A stretch of DNA of 64,000 nucleotides, taken from NCBI GenBank assembly GCA_917880885.1, contig OU862920.1:40645019-40709018 (forward strand), read 5' to 3'. The notes under the pieces are model-generated. The model was not told the DNA's origin. It was given only the letters and a program-made list of their open reading frames with translations, and ran no database searches. The stretch is from Limnephilus marmoratus (lineage: Eukaryota > Arthropoda > Insecta > Trichoptera > Limnephilidae). Below, in pieces: positions 9,398 through 20,021 of the stretch (positions are counted from its first letter, which is position 1; every line of letters begins with the position of its first letter). The translations under genes were made by a program, and so were the position numbers.

Positions 9398-10546
9398 GTG
9401 TTGCACACCCTCTTTTCTAATTTTTATTCTTACAATTTCTTTATGTCTTTATGTACAATGCCCCGGTGCAACCAAATAAAGCTTGCGTGCCAGGTTGCCA
9501 CCGGGAGACATTTTCTAACAAATTGTCATTATTTTTCCGCCTCCTTTTTATTTATTGTTTGCGGCCCCATGAAGGGCCGTCATCCTGGCCCGGAGCAACC
9601 AGTTTGCGGCCCCATGAAGGGCCGTTATCCTGGCCCGGAGCAACCAGTTTGCGGCCCCATGAAGGGCCGTCATCCTGGCCCGGAGCAACCAGTTTGCGGC
9701 CCCATGAAGGGCCGTCATCCTGGCCCGGAGCAACCAGTTTGCGGCCCCATGAAGGGCCGTCATCCTGGCCCGGAGCAACCAGTTTGCGGCCCCATGAAGG
9801 GCCGTCATCCTGGCCCGGAGCAACCAGTTTGCGGCCCCATGAAGGGCCGTCATCCTGGCCCGGAGCAACCAGTTTGCGGCCCCATGAAGGGCCGTTATCC
9901 TGGCCCGGAGCAAAAGTTTGCGGCCCCGGTCAGGGCCTGTATTGCGGCTTCGCTGCCAAAGAAGAGCAAGTCTGCTATGGCTGCCTTGCCTCCCTTTTAT
10001 TTTTACGGCCCTAAAAAGGGCCATTTTTTCGGCTCCACCGCCAGGAGCAACAAGGGTTTGCCCAGACCGGCTTCGCTGCCAAGGAAGAGCAAGTCTGCTC
10101 TGGCAACCTTGCCTCCTTTTTCACTAGGAAAAGAGTCTGCTTGCCACCAACAGGCAAGCAGGCTGCTCCTCCTCCTCCAAGAAGACGGACGGCCTTTTCG
10201 CCTCCTCCTCCTCCGCCAGGAAGACGGACGGCCTTGCCTAATTTTTTATTATTACTTAGCCCGCGAAGCCTACAAGGCCCACAAAGGCAAACATAAAGCC
10301 CACAAGGGCAAATCTAAAGCCCTACAAGGCATCCAGAAGAAGCCAACCGGAGTCACTCCTTGGCCGGCTTCGCTGCTAGGGAGAACAAGAGCCTGCCCCA
10401 GGCCAGCTACGCTGCTAGGGACAACAAGAGCCCGCATTCTTCAATATTGCGGCCCCAACAAGGGCCATTATTTAGCCACCAAGGAGGCCAGAATCCCCTC
10501 CACATTTTTTATAAAACAATGTCCGATCGCCGTCGGGTTCAATTAA
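9398..10546 (+). CDS. Long open frame inside the solo LTR, coding status doubtful
   Basis: 382 codons are open across the tandem array. Residues about 54-172 are eight repeats of a 15-residue unit, VCGPMKGRHPGPEQP. Short Lys/Ser motifs follow (LPKKSKSAMAALPPF, LPRKSKSALATLPPF), then AHKGKHKAHKGK. The opposite strand and another frame are also open over the array because 45 is a multiple of 3, so openness there is no proof of coding. The presence of related Lys/Ser motifs outside the array mildly favours a real or ancient frame. LTRs rarely encode proteins. No family recognised. Confidence 0.2.
   Translation: MLHTLFSNFYSYNFFMSLCTMPRCNQIKLACQVATGRHFLTNCHYFSASFLFIVCGPMKGRHPGPEQPVCGPMKGRYPGPEQPVCGPMKGRHPGPEQPVCGPMKGRHPGPEQPVCGPMKGRHPGPEQPVCGPMKGRHPGPEQPVCGPMKGRHPGPEQPVCGPMKGRYPGPEQKFAAPVRACIAASLPKKSKSAMAALPPFYFYGPKKGHFFGSTARSNKGLPRPASLPRKSKSALATLPPFSLGKESACHQQASRLLLLLQEDGRPFRLLLLRQEDGRPCLIFYYYLAREAYKAHKGKHKAHKGKSKALQGIQKKPTGVTPWPASLLGRTRACPRPATLLGTTRARILQYCGPNKGHYLATKEARIPSTFFIKQCPIAVGFN
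9557..9915 (+). repeat. 45-bp tandem repeat, 8 units
   Basis: Units start at 9557, 9602, 9647, 9692, 9737, 9782, 9827 and 9872. They are nearly identical; units 2 and 8 have CGTTATCC instead of CGTCATCC. Each unit contains the hairpin CGGCCCCATGAAGGGCCG. Isolated relatives of that hairpin occur near 10003 and 10449, so the array grew from a motif already in the LTR. Confidence 0.95.
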
Positions 10547-10916
10547 CCCAATAAATATGTCGATTTTTTCAAAAACAAAGTTATAAGTTATTCTTCAACA
10601 GTCAACAAGTCTTGTTATTTACTCCACAAGTGGTCCAGACACCTACCTCTGGAAGTCTGCGACCTGCCGCCAGCTGCTGCCTTTTGCCGAAGTTCTGCCT
10701 GAACGAGAACCCGGTGCCTACCGCTGCAGTCGGCCCTGACTCTGGGCACTGCAAGGCACCGCTCAGGCAGAAACGAGGCGCATCCAGGGCCATACCACTG
10801 GATGTAGGGAGGCCAGCCTACTACAATCACCATCATCAGCGTGAGCTAGTGGAAGGCGTGCACAAAACCGGTGCTTCTATTTTACAGTCTTGTAAAGACT
10901 TGATACGTCTGTTACA

Positions 10917-11479
10917 AGTACGTTATCTAGTAAATGCATGTTTCAAAGTTTTAATTTTAGTTCAAATAAAATCATTAAAAATATCCGAACACTTATTTAT
11001 AACGAAAATTTCTTTATTTTGTCTATCTATTTACGGTCTTACAAATTAATAATGTATTTCCGTTATTTTTTGCACATTTATTTTGCTTAGAAATTATTAT
11101 ATAGACATATAAAAAATATAATTACTTATGACAAAAAAATAATTACAAACAGTACATAATTTTAATAGTTTTATCATCAGCATTTTTCCACGTAGGTATA
11201 AATTAAAGCAAATTTGGAATGAAATAAAATCGGTATTGAGTTATAATAGAGAACTCCAGTCCAATTTTTTTATTTTTTTTAATGAATAAAGACCTTCAAA
11301 CTTAAATAACTGCATTTTTATTTTTATTTTTATAGTTACTTTTAATAGTTAAAATAATTGTCAAAGTTTTAATTTTTCTAGACCATCAGAAAAGCACCAT
11401 ATCTATGGTGGATTGTTAATATGGTGATACGGTCTTCACCCACCGATATTTTATTTACCTTCAAGTTGTCATATTGTAT
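10917..11479. other. AT-rich stretch, nothing recognised
   Basis: Only A/T-rich sequence with no ends, motifs or frames of note beyond the LTR target duplication at its start. Confidence 0.4.
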
Positions 11480-11619
11480 CAGTGATATTATGTCGAGGGA
11501 AATTTCCCTAGATCTAGGGGAGAAAAATATTTTTTAGGGATAAGGGAAATCAGGACAAAATCTAGGGAAATTTCGAACTCTGGCAAAATGTTTATTACAT
11601 ATGACAATATTACTGGTAT

Positions 11620-11660
<41 letters not shown>

Positions 11661-12164
11661 TATAACGTATACATATATATTTTTTGGAATTCCTATGAAT
11701 CTTAATTATTGTTCACGTACTTACATGCAATGCTATTTTTAACACTGACAACTCAAAATGATATTATATGTATCTAAAAAGATAAATGGGACCTCTGAAA
11801 AAAAAAATTATTTATGTTTTAAGTTCTGTTTTTTCGGTGATTGTGGTTAATTTTTATTTTGCAAAGTGTTTTTTTTTATTTTTTTATTTGGAATTCAATT
11901 TCTAATTCAGTGGTGAGTGCATTCGTACTTTTAAATTATTACTTCTTGTAGCAAAAAGTGTTTTATTTGGAAAAGCACAGTATTATTAGTATATTTACCA
12001 AGTTCCGATATCTTTCCAATTAATTAATCATATTAATTAACATATATAACAGGATTAGTGTTACACAATCAGGTGGCTACGTAGGTAATTGCGTAAATGT
12101 GAAATTCTAGGGAAATTTCACTTCGAAATCTAGGGAAATAATTTTTTTGGGCAGAACATCCCTG
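11480..12164. mobile_element. hAT-like non-autonomous DNA element
   Basis: The ends are CAGTGATATTATGTC (left) and, reversed, CAGGGATGTTCTGCC (right), an 11 of 15 match starting with the CAG common in hAT elements. Both sides then carry subterminal GAAATTTCCCTAGAT-type repeats. The interior (about 11728-12105) is shared with the element at 20022-20620. Eight-base flanks do not match well, so the target duplication is not shown. No transposase frame. Confidence 0.55.
11624..11664. repeat. (TA)n microsatellite
   Basis: About 20 TA dinucleotides with one interruption (ACAT), inside the hAT-like element. The same motif occurs at about 22969-23003. Confidence 0.95.
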
Positions 12165-12997
12165 TTTTAAATGATAAACAATATGGCGGAATCATGAGGC
12201 TACTATGAAATTTGGTGATGTTTAGGTGTGGGAAATCGTTTTTTAATCAAGATTAACTGCTTTTAATATTGAAAAACATTGGTAAAATGTCCACATTTCA
12301 CCGCTACTGTTATTGTATTTAATCAAAGTGCAATATAAAAACAAATCTCTCTCCTTTATTGCAAATACATGTGACATCGTGTTTTATGTTTACTTTGTAG
12401 GTACATTGTTTATGTATAACACATACAGAAACTGGTATTTAAAATACATTGATCATGACGATTGTGTGTATAAAAAGCCCTTGATACTAAAAAGAATTTG
12501 AAAATACGATCGATGTATCGTCAACCAAATGTCAAAAATGACACGACTCTATCCTCAAATAGGCAAAATTTATTCCAGATTGTCCGCAAATATAGCCCCT
12601 TTCGTAAATTGTTGAGAGCCTAAATTATGTTTCAATAAACACAATAACTATTATTTATCTAAATCTCTATAAACAGTATGAAAATAAACCAAAAACACGA
12701 AATTTTGAATTGCATATGTACACTTCAAATGTCATTTCAAATGAAATTCAAATGTCAATACACGCGATCACCAGGTGACAGTGGGTGAGTGTGACGCGTG
12801 ACGTCACCATTCACCATTTCAGTAATGCCAACTTAACGCTGTGTTTTCAGGAGAGGTTTAAAAATGCACTTTTTAATAATTTTTTAAACACTCTGCGTTT
12901 AATATTATGAAATAAAAGTTATATATTCAGAATCAGCGTTTATTGGTCTATATGAACATATTTTTTTAAAGCAATAATATTTTTCACTGGAGTTCCT
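12165..12997. other. No gene or repeat recognised
   Basis: AT-rich sequence. A short open frame at 12313-12501 has no recognisable character. The sequence GTGACGCGTGACGTCACC near 12790 is a locally GC-rich palindromic patch of unknown meaning. Confidence 0.35.
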
Positions 12998-13115
12998 TAT
13001 TTCGAAAAGGTGCTGCGGGGAATAATTAATCTTTCCCGTACGATCGTAAGAACATCTTTCGACGAAATGTGGATTTTCGGCCGCAGGCTCGTTAAAGGCC
13101 CTTAAGGTCACACTC
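12998..13115 (-). repeat. Dispersed repeat shared with 24705-24830
   Basis: The reverse complement shares CGAAAATCCAC(A/G)TTTCGTCGAAA, GTTCTTACGATCGT and GAAAGATTAA(T/C)TATTC with the plus strand at 24.7 kb in the same order. Neither copy shows ends or coding capacity. Confidence 0.6.
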
Positions 13116-14407
13116 AAGGTCACAAGGCTGCTGGAGGGAAAAGAATTATTTCCATGCAAATCACGTACTGCCCACAGGACTCGCGTTACTGTTCCTGCAG
13201 GACGTTTTGAATAAAAAAACTAGTCCTGCCAGAAGAACTTTCAGCAGGACGAACCGTATGGTAATCTATCTTTAAAAAACGCTGGGCTTAACGCTAGTTT
13301 CTTACTAAGTATGGAAATCGTACTGCCACGCTATTGGTAAATATTTCTATTTTGTTTCAATTACAATAATACTTATGGACAAAGAAATGATTGCGAATTA
13401 CGAATATCTTCAATCGAGAACGTATTACGGTCTTTAATACATGATCATGTTTAAATGGCATGGTGTAATAGTTAGTAACAAAGAGAAGAGGAGTCAGAGT
13501 TTCGCATGGATTGTATCATCTGATTCTATATTGCGTTTTGTAAGACATTTTTGCAGCAATAATGGTGAAATTCATTTCAATAGTTGTGGCAAACTCAAAG
13601 CGGAGTTACTGACATGTTTTTTTTTTAATCATGGCCATTGAGTTTTCAGGTTTTGTAACCTATCCTAATTAATCTGAACCTAAATCAAAATAAAAAAAAA
13701 AAAAAAACTGGGATCATTAAAAGGTTCCTAAGGTTCTTTTAGACACCTACTCTAACCTAATTCTCTCAATTCATGTGTTAAACAACACAACGACTACATC
13801 AAAACTGTTTAACATTAACATGTTCTGTTTAGCCTCACCCTTGATTTTTTCGCTTCCCTAAATATTGTCTTGTAATGTCAGACCGTCTAGCGATACATCA
13901 CAAAAAATGTTACACCTATCATTTTACCAATTGCTTAATTTTTGTAATTCGGGTCTAAAAATACATATCTGGTTTCAAACATGCTAAGAAAGTTAAGATT
14001 TTGATCACATTGATTACGTGTAATTACAATCGATAGTTACAAACACTTTAAACTTGAAGATATTCATTGCCCACTTATCTAGGACATTCCCAGTCAGAGG
14101 TAGACCTAGCTTAACCTAACGACGGTAAAGTCCACTGGTGGAGGTCGAACTTTCCAACGTTTGTCTTCCTTTTTGCATTCCTGTCTCCAGTTTCCTTTAG
14201 CAACACAACATTCCACAAATAGAGATTCCAAAGTTCTACTACCTTCAGGCAGTTGGGATATTTTCCCAGTATCACTCATAGCTAGAACCCACTGTTTATA
14301 TGTGAATCTCAAATAAGAGACCTACCAATAAGACATAAGATATATACATCTAAAGGAAATCTGTTTTTTTTTGCATTGGCTTGTTTAAATAATGTAGTTT
14401 TTAACAA
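13116..14407. other. No gene or repeat recognised
   Basis: Mixed AT-rich sequence. Short frames at 13441-13641 and 14106-14312 show no known motif, start context or neighbour that would support them. Confidence 0.35.
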
Positions 14408-14965
14408 CTTTTTTACAATAGCTCACACAAGAGGCCCTGAAGAAAATAATTCCCCTCATTCTTCCAGTCATCTTTGGGGATGCTTTACGGAGGGTATTTT
14501 TCGAAAGGAAGAGGTGAGGTATGAGGGATGGGTAGGAATCTGGGGTTCGGTGTTTCCAGGAAAGACGGACGAATGATTAATGATCCTACCACTGCGATGT
14601 ACCGTATACCTGAAAATTTAGTGTAGTGTAAAGGTGGAAATAATATTATTGTTAGAAATAGAAAAAGTTTATTTTTTTGTATTCACTTGATTGTGCCATG
14701 TCTTTCTCGGGCATCGATATCGTGCAAGGTGATGCTGGGAAGCCAAAAGTCTCCCTCAACCAGTCTCTCCCGATCTGGCCTGCTACGCAATTTGTAACAG
14801 ACGCGGTCGCCGCCAAGACCCGGATAAAACTTCACCCCATGAGTCTGAGCACCACTACTAAGTCGCCAAACGTAGCGAACTACTTGGGGTGACCTATGGC
14901 AGAGGTATTGGTTATCCAATAAATGGTTCCCGGGGCAGCGGTACCCGTACCCGCCTCCCAAATTG
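14408..14965 (-). mobile_element. SINE-like family F, copy F1 (longest)
   Basis: On the minus strand family F begins TTTGGGAGGCGGGTACGG, with GGTACCGC and GGATAACCAATACC following. It passes through CTACGTTTGG and GAGAGACTGGTTGAGG and ends with a hairpin around AGGGAAATTATTTTCCTCAGGGCCT plus an A-rich tail. F1 has nearly all of these in order and an apparent insert of about 110 bp at 14585-14700. No protein coding is credible; the frames here are by-products of its higher GC content. Confidence 0.65.
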
Positions 14966-15829
14966 AGGAGCACATAAAGGTCGGTACCACTGCCGATGGC
15001 TAGCGGTACCAATGACACCCCATTTGTCGAATGTTTTAAGTCAGAATAAAATGGAAAAGGCAGAAAATATGAAGAGTAAATAACGCAAGTCAACAAAGGA
15101 CGATAATGAAAATCTATACTTCGTTTGAAAAATGTTTGTTTGGATACACCGGTATCCGTCAAGTAAAACATATTCGAATTTCGTCAGGTTTCCCTTGACT
15201 ACTAAAGCATACAGGCGAAGATAGCTCTTCCATAGAGGTTGTCTTAACGAATCATTGAATTTGCGATTTCAATGGTATATATATAAATACTTTATATATA
15301 TACCAATAGATTTTGCAGGCAGTATAAGCCTGAAATTGTTAGCTATCTTGACCCCAGACAATGGAATGATGCCCAGCGAAAGAGCAAAGTTGTAATAGGA
15401 AGAGAGAAACGCGTACACTTACAAAGTAGGTTTAGTCTTACAGCACTTACAGTTTGAACTCGGTGTTTTTGGGTGAGTATGACCTATTGCGGCAATGCTG
15501 AGTAATCATTAATCTATTAGGCATCACTATCACTAGGCGTGTTGGAAGGGTGACGGACAGACAGTTGTGTAATTTACCTTACCGCTGACTTAAGTTGAAA
15601 TTACTAAACTTTCAACTTTACCGGGATAAGTTCACGCTTAGTAATGAGTTTTTTTTAAACGGTTTAGTAAACATTCGCAAATGTGTTTTTTGTTAAGGCA
15701 TTATAAACATACAAATTTATGATTCATCTTCCATCACTTTTCAACTAACCTACAAATACAAATTACAATAATTCAGCGTAGTATTCGAATTATTCTTCCA
15801 ATATCATTTATATGAAATCTTACGACATC
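14966..15829. other. No gene recognised
   Basis: Contains a short AT palindrome (TATATATAAATACTTTATATATATA near 15278-15304) and no other structure I can support. Confidence 0.35.
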
Positions 15830-16095
15830 TTTTCATATTTGATGGTTTGAAAGAAGTGTAAGGATAATATATGACGCAAATGTAAATGGCAGAAGAATTC
15901 AGAGACGCCCGAGGAAGACATTGTACGATCAATTGAATCAAATACTTAGTTGGACCGTGTCAAGACACAGAATTTTATAAGAGTACATATGAGACGATGT
16001 ATGAATATGAATGAGGCAAAGAGTGTGTGCCAAGACTGAGTTGTTTGGCGGTCAGTCCTCTCTGCCTATCCTCGTGGGGAAACTACGTGATGATT
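15830..16095 (+). mobile_element. LINE 3' fragment
   Basis: Pieces of a retrotransposon C-terminus can be read with frame changes: NGRRIQRRPRKTLYDQLNQIL, then NEAKSVCQD and WRSVLSAYPRGET before the stop. A second copy of only the last 60 bp, from GAGTTGTTTGG to GTGATGATTA, lies at 16610-16670. Both end in TGATGATTA-type tails. Too short and decayed for a clade call; RTE-like by tail type. Confidence 0.5.
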
Positions 16096-16157
16096 AGTTA
16101 GTTAATGGTTAGATTTTTATAGTTATTTTTATAATATTTTTGATTTTTAATAGTTAG

Positions 16158-16310
16158 ACATGGTCGGTGGTTGAGTGGGCATAGTGCTTGGGTCTCACCC
16201 GAGCGTCGCGTGTTCGATTCCTCGGCTGGCTAAGTCCTCCATCACAACACAAGCAACATTATCGGCTTTCTGTGATGGTAGTAGGAGATTTTCAAACATT
16301 GTTGGGTTAT
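16158..16310 (+). mobile_element. tRNA-derived SINE, family S3 (Glu-like head)
   Basis: The head at about 16163-16232 has GGTTGAGTGGGCATAGTGC (D arm), anticodon arm CTTGG-GTCTCAC-CCGAG with a U33 equivalent and anticodon CTC (Glu), and box B TGTTCGATTCC. The T stem does not pair, so it is not a functional tRNA. The tail (CACAACACAAGCAACATT and onward) is unrelated to tRNA. Single copy seen in the window. Confidence 0.55.
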
Positions 16311-16335
16311 TCTTTAAAAAAAATATATATTTGGT

Positions 16336-16670
16336 AAGTTTCTTTTTTTAGGACTTCTTCATGTTTGCAGATTAGAAGACGACGGCCGAGGACGGAGGGC
16401 GGTGGAGGTTTATCTTAAAAAGGAGGCCAAGGCAAGAAATGGGCTGTAGCGCCATCGAAGAGGTTTTTTTTAAATCTTCAGTTTTATTTCTAAGAGGTTG
16501 ATTGTAATACAATATTTTAACAACAGTAGTGGTCAAAATCGAATATTCATAAAAAAATATCATAATCATTATCCCGGAATGTAATTTGACCTCCTTTATA
16601 TATATTATTCTGAGTTGTTTGGTGGTCAGTCCTCTCTGCCTATCCCTGCGGGGAAACGGCGTGATGATTA
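16336..16670 (+). mobile_element. LINE 3' end, copy 1, plus 60-bp tail copy
   Basis: GAAGACGACGGCCGAGGACG and the following bases, AAGGCCAAGGC and AATGGGCTGTAG match 17019-17322. In that sister copy the same region reads as the last residues of an ORF2, LKKAKARNGL and a stop. Here a shift has broken the frame. About 170 bp of shared 3' UTR follows (GTAGTGGTCAAAAT and TTTGACCTCCTT blocks). The final 60 bp repeat the tail seen at 16035-16095. Confidence 0.55.
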
Positions 16671-16764
16671 TATAAATATAAGGAATTTATTACGCTTACA
16701 GATCGTAATAATTTTTTCCATAGGTCGCGGATTTATTAAATTAGAACTCTGTTTTTTTTTATAA

Positions 16765-16995
16765 TTGGTCTTTTTATTTGATTACGTTGATTCACAAATT
16801 ATTCACGACAATAATACAGAAGGAATCTACAAAACTTTGCGAGTGGCGGGGCAGGCTACCGGGAACGGAGTGATCTGGAAACTCGCTTTTGACAACGGTA
16901 CGCTTTATGATTCTCTGCGCATTAATCTGCGCAGTGTTGGAAGTGTGAAAATGTTTACAGCTTTAAAAATACAGATTCGTGGTTCCTACAATTAG
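16765..16995 (+). CDS. Unrecognised 76-codon open frame between two LINE ends
   Basis: The frame lies in a short patch of higher GC and more protein-like composition than its surroundings, with segments such as VAGQATGNGVIWKLAFDN and KMFTALKIQIRGSYN. A pyrimidine-rich run ending AATAATACAG near 16820 could be a splice acceptor, which would make this a terminal exon starting around EGIYKTLRVAG. No domain recognised, no donor-side partner seen. It could equally be part of an unrecognised mobile element, since LINE 3' ends lie on both sides. Confidence 0.2.
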   Translation: MVFLFDYVDSQIIHDNNTEGIYKTLRVAGQATGNGVIWKLAFDNGTLYDSLRINLRSVGSVKMFTALKIQIRGSYN

Positions 16996-17018
16996 TTAGT
17001 AAGTTAATATTCAGGAAG

Positions 17019-17322
17019 TATCTTTTCTTAGGACTATTCCATGTTGCAGATTAGAAGACAACGGCCGAGAACAGAGGGCGTTGGAGTCTAATGTTGAAGA
17101 AGGCCAAGGCTCGAAATGGGTTGTAGAGCCATTTAAGTAAAAGAAAAAGTTTTTTTTTTTTAATCTTCAGTTTTATTTACTTTAAAAGAGGTTGATCGGA
17201 ATAGAATCTTATGTTTTTTTTACTATTAACAGCAGTAGTGGTCAAAATATTTTATTTTTAAAAAAAGAAAATTATCATAATCCCAGAATTTAATTTGGCC
17301 TCCTTCATATACATTATATCTC
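17019..17322 (+). mobile_element. LINE 3' end, copy 2
   Basis: Sister of 16336-16612. ACAGAGGGCGTTGGAGTC and following bases read as a decayed ORF2 C-terminus, then MLKKAKARNGL and TAG, followed by a 3' UTR with two T-runs and GTAGTGGTCAAAAT. The two copies have separate indels, so they are old separate insertions or an old duplication. Confidence 0.55.
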
Positions 17323-17638
17323 CATTCATAGTTTTAGGCTTCTTTTCATGGGACCTTTCCATCTTACTCCAATCTTCCTAAATTCAAATATGTAATCTAT
17401 TCGAATTCATTCGACCAAACCAAATTGTATTCAGTAATATTACATTAACATTGTCAATGTTATGCTTAGGCCCGGTTGTTTTATAAGTGGTATTAAAATC
17501 GTTAAACTACGGAAATTCCGCCAAACACGATACATTTAGGTAATTTCTACAATTTTAAACTGGTTTGATATACAATTTTTTATTAGAACAACTCTCTTTT
17601 TATAACTTTTGAAAGTTATTCCCATCAATGTAATATAT

Positions 17639-17835
17639 TATTGAAGAAGACGATAATACCAATAATCTAAATGAAAATATGAAAGAGAACAAGACACAGA
17701 AAAAAATGACAGTCGCAACTGGGACTCGAACCCAGAATCTCTCGTCTTACTGGGTCTGGCGCCTCTACTAATTCGGCCACTGCCAAATCCATCAAACCGT
17801 CATATTTGTCAACCTCATATATAAAATTTTAAAAT
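17639..17835 (-). mobile_element. tRNA-derived SINE, family S2
   Basis: On the minus strand GGCAGTGGCCGAATTAGTAG (box A region) and CTGGGTTCGAGTCCCAG (box B with a perfect T stem) are followed by TTTTTCTGTGTCTTGTTCTC, then GTTTAGATTATTGG-like tail and CTTCTTCAATA. This is the best preserved S2 copy. Its head faces the head of the copy at 18075-18245. Confidence 0.7.
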
Positions 17836-18074
17836 TAACAATAACATCTTCTTCAAATTTTTACGTTTTATAGGCAACTACCTTTTTCATTGGAAACAAT
17901 CGTTCTAAGAACTGGTTTGAAACCTAAATAGCGTCTCGGATAAATATATACGATTTAATTTTTATATGGAACATTGACCTTTTTATAAAAGTCTAAAAGA
18001 ATATTAATTTTTTATTAACAACTCTCTTTTTATAATATGGAAAAATTAGTCGAAGATAATACAGTTAATTCTGA

Positions 18075-18245
18075 AATTTGAAATATGAGATTGACGGTTT
18101 GATGGAAGGTGGTAGTGGCCGAATCGGTAAGACTAGAATTTCTGGGTACTATAGTCCCAGTTAGGACCTTTATATTTTTATTTTTCTATGTCTTGTTCTC
18201 TTTAATATTTTCGTTTAGATTATTGTGTTATTTTCTTCTTAAATG
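18075..18245 (+). mobile_element. tRNA-derived SINE, family S2, decayed head
   Basis: GTGGCCGAATCGGTAAGAC (box A region) is present, but the box B area is corrupted (CCCAGTTAGGACC). The tail TTTTTCTATGTCTTGTTCTC and TTTCGTTTAGATTATTG is well kept. Together with 17639-17835 it forms a head-to-head pair of about 600 bp. Confidence 0.65.
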
Positions 18246-18310
18246 ATTTATGGTTTGATATATTTCACAACCAATAAAAATTTTGATTGACAGGTGGTAA
18301 CCGTTAATCA

Positions 18311-18631
18311 ATTTGGGAGGCGGGAATGGGTACCGCCGCCCCGGGAACCTTTATTGGATAACCAACACCTTGGTTCGCTACGTTTGGTGATTTAGCAGAG
18401 GTGCCCGGGTTCAAGGGGTGAGGTTTGTCTAGGTCTTGGATGCGTATGACCAAGACACACTGAACCCCAGACTCCTACCCACCCCTTAAACCCTTTCCCT
18501 TCCCAGAACTCTCCTCTCCTTCCTTTCCTTAAAAAAACCCTCCACACAGCATCCCCAAAGATGACATAGGCCCTGAGGGAAATTATTTTCCTCAGGGCCT
18601 CCTGTGAGGAGCTCATGTAAAAAAAAAAAAA
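18311..18631 (+). mobile_element. SINE-like family F, copy F2
   Basis: A compact copy: TTTGGGAGGCGGGAATGGG start, GGATAACCAACACC, CTACGTTTGGTGA, a C/T-rich middle, then AAAAACCCTCCACACAGCATCC, the hairpin GGCCCTGAGG...CCTCAGGGCC and a 13-A tail. The last 110 bp closely match the 3' end of the LINE at 45128-45950. Confidence 0.7.
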
Positions 18632-19303
18632 TCAAATAAGTGAATGACCATAAGTTTTACCACCAGTTTAGATTTTCCACAAGTTGAGCTTTTTCGCGGA
18701 TGAAATAACCGAGCGTCATATTAAACAGTAAAATACTGCCGTTGTTTGTCTTACTTTATCACGCTCAAATCGACATCTTTGGATATATTTATCATCACTA
18801 ATTTTATTATTGTATGAACATGCTTGTAGAACAAACAAAACAGCCCATTGCGCATTGCTGCGAGTGGTAATCTCAATCAATGGATCGGTTCCAGTTTGTT
18901 TGTTTTCATGTACTTAGTCTCTTAACAACTGTGAAATAAATGATTAATTTTGCATAGAGATTATTTATTGCGAAGATGAAACACCTGCAATGGTGGAAAC
19001 GTTTATTTAATATCATTTTTTTCTTTATGGTTCCGAGCCATTGTGATGTCATAATCGTTCGGCGAGCTATTGTTTCATGAACGAGAAGAGATTCTCAAGA
19101 TTACCCACATTTCCTACTAACTTTGAAATCTTTTTGCATTCCCGCGTTCAAATGGATAACCCTTGAAGTCTCTCACCGGCAAATCATTAAGATTATAACA
19201 ATCGATAAAAAATAGTTACCTTTCGTTTTTACATAGAAATGGGCAAATTTTTAATTGGGCAGGTTAAATTTCTTTAGTTTTCAACCGCCGAGCGATTACA
19301 TGT
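18632..19303. other. No gene or repeat recognised
   Basis: AT-rich sequence with no frame, tRNA-like or inverted structure I can support. Confidence 0.35.
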
Positions 19304-19533
19304 CTTTTGTGGGATCGTTATGAGATAACGGACGTGATCTCTTTTAAGATTTGTGTGATTTATTTCCCTTTTCTATATACAACGTACATTATATGAATAA
19401 ATAATCATGCATACTTGCAGGAATTCGTGTTTAAAACGATCTAAAATAAAATATCTGACAGTAAATATTACGTAAAAATCACACAATTCTGACATGAGAT
19501 CACGTCCGTTATCTCATAACGGTCCCACAAAAG
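19304..19533. mobile_element. MITE-like element with long imperfect TIRs
   Basis: The left end CTTTTGTGGGATCGTTATGA and onward and the right end (reversed) share about 35 bases, including ATAACGGACGTGATCTC. A second inverted pair lies inside (TTGTGTGATTT and AAATCACACAA). The termini contain their own small palindrome, CCGTTATCTCATAACGG. 230 bp, no coding. Flanks give no clear duplication, so the superfamily is open. Confidence 0.65.
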
Positions 19534-20021
19534 AAATAAAATGACACAGATAGATACAATGTTCATTCTAACTTGATGGCTGTAACTCGATTTTTGTAAC
19601 AGCCAAAATAACAACACACACAGAATGACAGCACCATATTTGGACTATTTTGCAAATGTATAAATAATAAGCCATACAATATTCATTTCGAAGTGAAAAT
19701 ACTTTAGTACCGTTGTGATTTGAAACTCTATGAAACGGGAGCGAGCGACACTAAAAATAGAGAAACTTATACTACATCTATAGGATTTAGCCTGCGAGAG
19801 AATGAGATAGAAAAATATAAAGCCACGGTCCCACGCAAGCCTCCTTTCATCTAGTGGTATAAAGTGCCTTAGCGGCCAGACATTCAGCGGACCAATCTTC
19901 AATCCACTCCAAAATCAACAGGCAAAGAAAATACAAAGAAAGCGACATCTAGCTACTCCGAAGAAGAAAACACAAATGCTAACAAGATGACCAAATGTAT
20001 AGGAAAAGGTGCACTGGAATT

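Larger units (their letters stand above)
9388..10916 (+). mobile_element. Solo LTR of an LTR retrotransposon
   Basis: The element begins TGTAAC and ends GTTACA, a perfect 6-bp terminal inverted repeat of the LTR TG..CA type. It is bracketed by AGTAC at 9383-9387 and 10917-10921, a 5-bp target duplication typical of Gypsy, BEL or Copia integration. At 1529 bp with no gag/pol inside or beside it, it is best read as a solo LTR left by LTR-LTR recombination. Possible AATAAA polyadenylation signals lie near 9474 and 10549. The interior holds a 45-bp tandem array and further GGCCC..GGGCC hairpins. Strand is arbitrary, chosen from the AATAAA direction. Superfamily cannot be assigned from an LTR alone. 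Confidence 0.8.

Noticed and set aside
9557..9915. CRISPR-like array
   Set aside because: Repeat units are contiguous with no variable spacers, and the setting is a eukaryotic LTR.
9548..10024. Minus-strand frame with LLRARMTALHGAANW repeats, and a plus frame with RPHEGPSSWPGATS repeats
   Set aside because: A 45-bp array keeps every stop-free frame open. These are shadows of the same tandem repeat.
14677..15171. 162-codon minus and 71-codon plus frames
   Set aside because: They lie in family F copy F1 and its flank; other F copies have stops and indels in the same frame.
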